A stretch of DNA of 37,462 bases from Jimgerdemannia flammicorona (taxonomy: Eukaryota; Mucoromycota; Endogonomycetes; Endogonales; Endogonaceae). Shown in pieces: positions 35,305 to 37,462 of this stretch (the first letter of the stretch is position 1; the number at the start of each line of letters is the position of its first letter). The notes under the pieces are model-generated. The model did no database searches and was not told where the DNA came from. It saw only the letters and a list, made by a program, of their open reading frames with translations. The DNA lies in assembly GCA_003990745.1 (NCBI GenBank), contig RBNI01000205.1, forward strand, positions 1 to 37,462, written 5' to 3'. The translations under genes were made by a program, and so were the position numbers.

Positions 35305-37462
35305 ATGCAAAACACAACCCCACCGCCAACCGCCCGTGTGCCTACGCTGTCTGAAGATGTCGTTGCTGTCCCTTACGTTGTGCCGCGTACTATATTACCC
35401 CAACAACCGACAGCCGCCTACATTCCACCCTCTACAGACCCATTTCCCAGGCATAAACGTACACGAGCTAAACGCAGTTGCGACTCTTGTCGCAAGAAGA
35501 AGAGCCGTTGCGACGCTGACGACCACCGGCCGTGCTCGAACTGCGTACAAATCGGCGGAAAATGTACATTTTTGGAGCAGCGAAAGAAAAGGGGGCAAAC
35601 ATCTTCAGGGTAGGCTGTTAGGTGGATCATTCGGTTGAACCCGAAACTTTCAAAGGTTTACTTACCAACGGTCTGATTTATGCCCACATCCAACCGACGG
35701 TTTACTCTGTATATATTCAGTGATGTCGCGGCCCTACAGGACCGCCTGCAGCGAATGGAATCACTGCTTCACGAGCTCGCGCACAAAGCGCCTGGCGGTA
35801 ATGCTTCTCGCGGCCTCGAAAGCTCTGATAACCCAAATACACCGCCCGACGAGGACAGAGGGGAACGCGTGGTCGAGGGACTGAATACACTTTCATTACC
35901 ACCGTCGCCAGCCTCTGCGTCTTCGTACAGCCCACACCGCCGCTTCCCAAGCGTTTCACGGTCAACCCCATCAGAGAACGGATCGACAGGCGATAATCGT
36001 GCACATCGAATTACCAGTGAGGGTGAGGGCGACGACGCATCCTCCTTGTCTTCGGACGATAACGATCTTGCCGATCATGATCCGGCCTCTCGCTTACGCG
36101 ACCAGTTACGAGGCATGACTATCCAAGACTACGACTCGATCAAATATATGGGATCGTCAGCTGGGCTTCACTTTATCAATCGTCACATATTATCCAGCGG
36201 ACCAATCATGATTCCTGGAAAGAACGGCTTTATACTTCAAAAGCTGAACGATACGGACGAAGAACTCGTCATATTGAATTATCAGGTCAAAGACGAGTCA
36301 ACTGGCACGGTCGCCCTTGATGCGTGGCCCCCCAAGGAACTGATGGATCGCTTAATAGACCTGTGTGTATCGTGTAATTCGTTGTATATGATTTTTGCTG
36401 CATTTCCCGCTCCTAAATCCCCGTGGCTAATTCTACTGCACATCTTCGCCGCTTTGACACTGGCTTCCAGATATTTTCTCAAAGTTCATCCTAGAATGCC
36501 TATCATTCACAAACAGCAATTTCTGCGCCAATACAACCAAAAAATTACGCCGCTGCCCCCGCTTCTTTTGATTTCCGTCTATGCTGTCGCATCAAGATTT
36601 ATTACCGATAAGCCGGCTGATGTACTGGACAAAAATGAATCCATCACGAAAGATGGCAAAAAATCGACTGCATCTGAATTGGGTGCCTTGTTTTATGAGC
36701 GCGCGGAGCGGTTACTCGAGACAGAACGCAGACGGTCCCGAATCAGCACGGTACAGAGCCTATTACTTTTGGCGATGTATTTTAATGAGACGAAGGACGA
36801 TGAGGAATCGAGACATTGGTAGGCCTTGAAGTGAACAATTTGGCGGAGATATGACCGTTCTTGTGTCGTGCTCTTTGAACATTTGCTTGGAATAGAAAGG
36901 AGAGTATTGAGGCTGACTGCTCTATGTAATGTTAACATTTGTTGTAGGTTCACAGCAGGAATGGTGGGTATCAGAATTGACTTGAATCAAGTGAATTATT
37001 CACACGTCTTTGGCGACGCACTTTTAGTAGTCATTTTTGCATTTTCCAAGGAAGATTACGTACATTCATTTCTGCCCGTTCCGATATGTGTACAATTCGT
37101 GTCGACAACCTTTTAGGCCATTCGAATGGTAAGTCTTTTACTTGGACTTGCGTTCGCCACGCATTATTCCATTCATAGCCTCAAACAACTATATATTGGA
37201 AATCGAAACTCCTGGGTCTATTGTTCATTTTCATTTTTGAGTATATACTATAAACGTCGACATTATTTTCCATCTTCAGGCGCAAGACCTTGGTCTCCAC
37301 CGTAGTGCAGCTAAATGGCGCATACCAAAGGGGGAAGCCGAGTTGCGGCGCCGGATATGGTATGGGTGCTACCTGATTGACCGATGGTGCGTGTTTGTTC
37401 CAATTGCTTGCAAACGGGCAGATCTTTTTTTTGAGATGGTTTTTTTTTTTTTTTTTTTTTTT
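35305..37462 (+). CDS. Zn2Cys6 transcription factor with fungal-specific TF domain, 3' end missing
   Basis: Exons read: 35305-35609, 35721-36362, 36471-36818, 36948-36963, 37117-37128 and 37280-37386, after which a GTGCGT donor leads out of the window. The Gal4-type cluster has Cys59, 62, 69, 77, 80 and 87 (CX2CX6CX7CX2CX6C) after a basic stretch (KRTRAKRSC). A coiled-coil linker follows (VAALQDRLQRMESLLHEL), then a Ser/Pro/Asp-rich region. The fungal-specific TF domain (PF04082 type) begins near SSAGLHFINRHIL and continues through KVHPRMPIIHK and FTAGMAIRMAQDLGLHRSA to RRRIWYGCYLIDRW. Exons four and five are only 16 and 12 nt. The intron 36363-36470 is 108 bp and stop-free, so a naive reading inserts 36 spurious residues. 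The regulated pathway cannot be told from sequence. The gene lies about 106 bp from the alanyl-tRNA synthetase stop. Confidence 0.92.
37440..37462. repeat. Poly-T run at window end
   Basis: T23 up to the last base, lying in the intron after exon six of the transcription factor. With the tract at the other end, it suggests contig edges at homopolymers. Confidence 0.7.

Overview
The window is fungal nuclear DNA, most likely from a basidiomycete. The genes are split by many short GT-AG (occasionally GC-AG) introns of roughly 80-190 bp, one gene encodes a Gal4-type Zn2Cys6 regulator, and the repeats are fungal LINE and Ty3/Gypsy elements. Phylum is an inference from gene architecture; no marker was compared.

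The window has three zones. (1) Left euchromatic flank, about 1-3,536: one well-supported gene, a five-exon NAA40/NatD-like histone N-terminal acetyltransferase (1133-2069), plus a possible exon of another gene at the extreme left. (2) A repeat island of about 26 kb, roughly 3,537-29,868. It is AT-rich and almost without CpG (about seven CG dinucleotides found by eye). It is filled with decayed retroelements: five copies of one L1/Tx1-like LINE family, a chromodomain-bearing Ty3/Gypsy element on the minus strand split by a LINE with a 12-bp target duplication, a second diverged Gypsy gag relic on the plus strand, long unassigned relic frames, and a 14-bp minisatellite of 22 units in perfect register. 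Decay is mainly by transitions and premature stops with few indels, as expected from RIP-like or methylation-driven C-to-T mutation. (3) Right euchromatic flank, about 29,869-37,462: an FMP52/TIP30-like NAD(P)-binding protein (minus), cytoplasmic-type alanyl-tRNA synthetase (plus, 11 exons), and a Zn2Cys6 transcription factor (plus, cut by the window end).

FMP52 and the alanyl-tRNA synthetase diverge from a 208-bp region holding one perfect and several near-perfect TGASTCA (Gcn4/CPC1-type) sites. This suggests amino-acid-starvation control of the synthetase, as in yeasts. The regulator follows the synthetase after about 106 bp and contains two consecutive micro-exons (16 and 12 nt) and a stop-free 108-bp intron, all easy to mis-annotate.

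No intact mobile element is seen: the two reverse transcriptases whose active sites can be compared on the minus strand both have the second catalytic Asp changed to Asn, and the Gypsy protease has lost its DSG motif. The least explained part is 22.6-26.0 kb, which keeps a frame of about 500 codons without frameshift that I cannot assign to a family.
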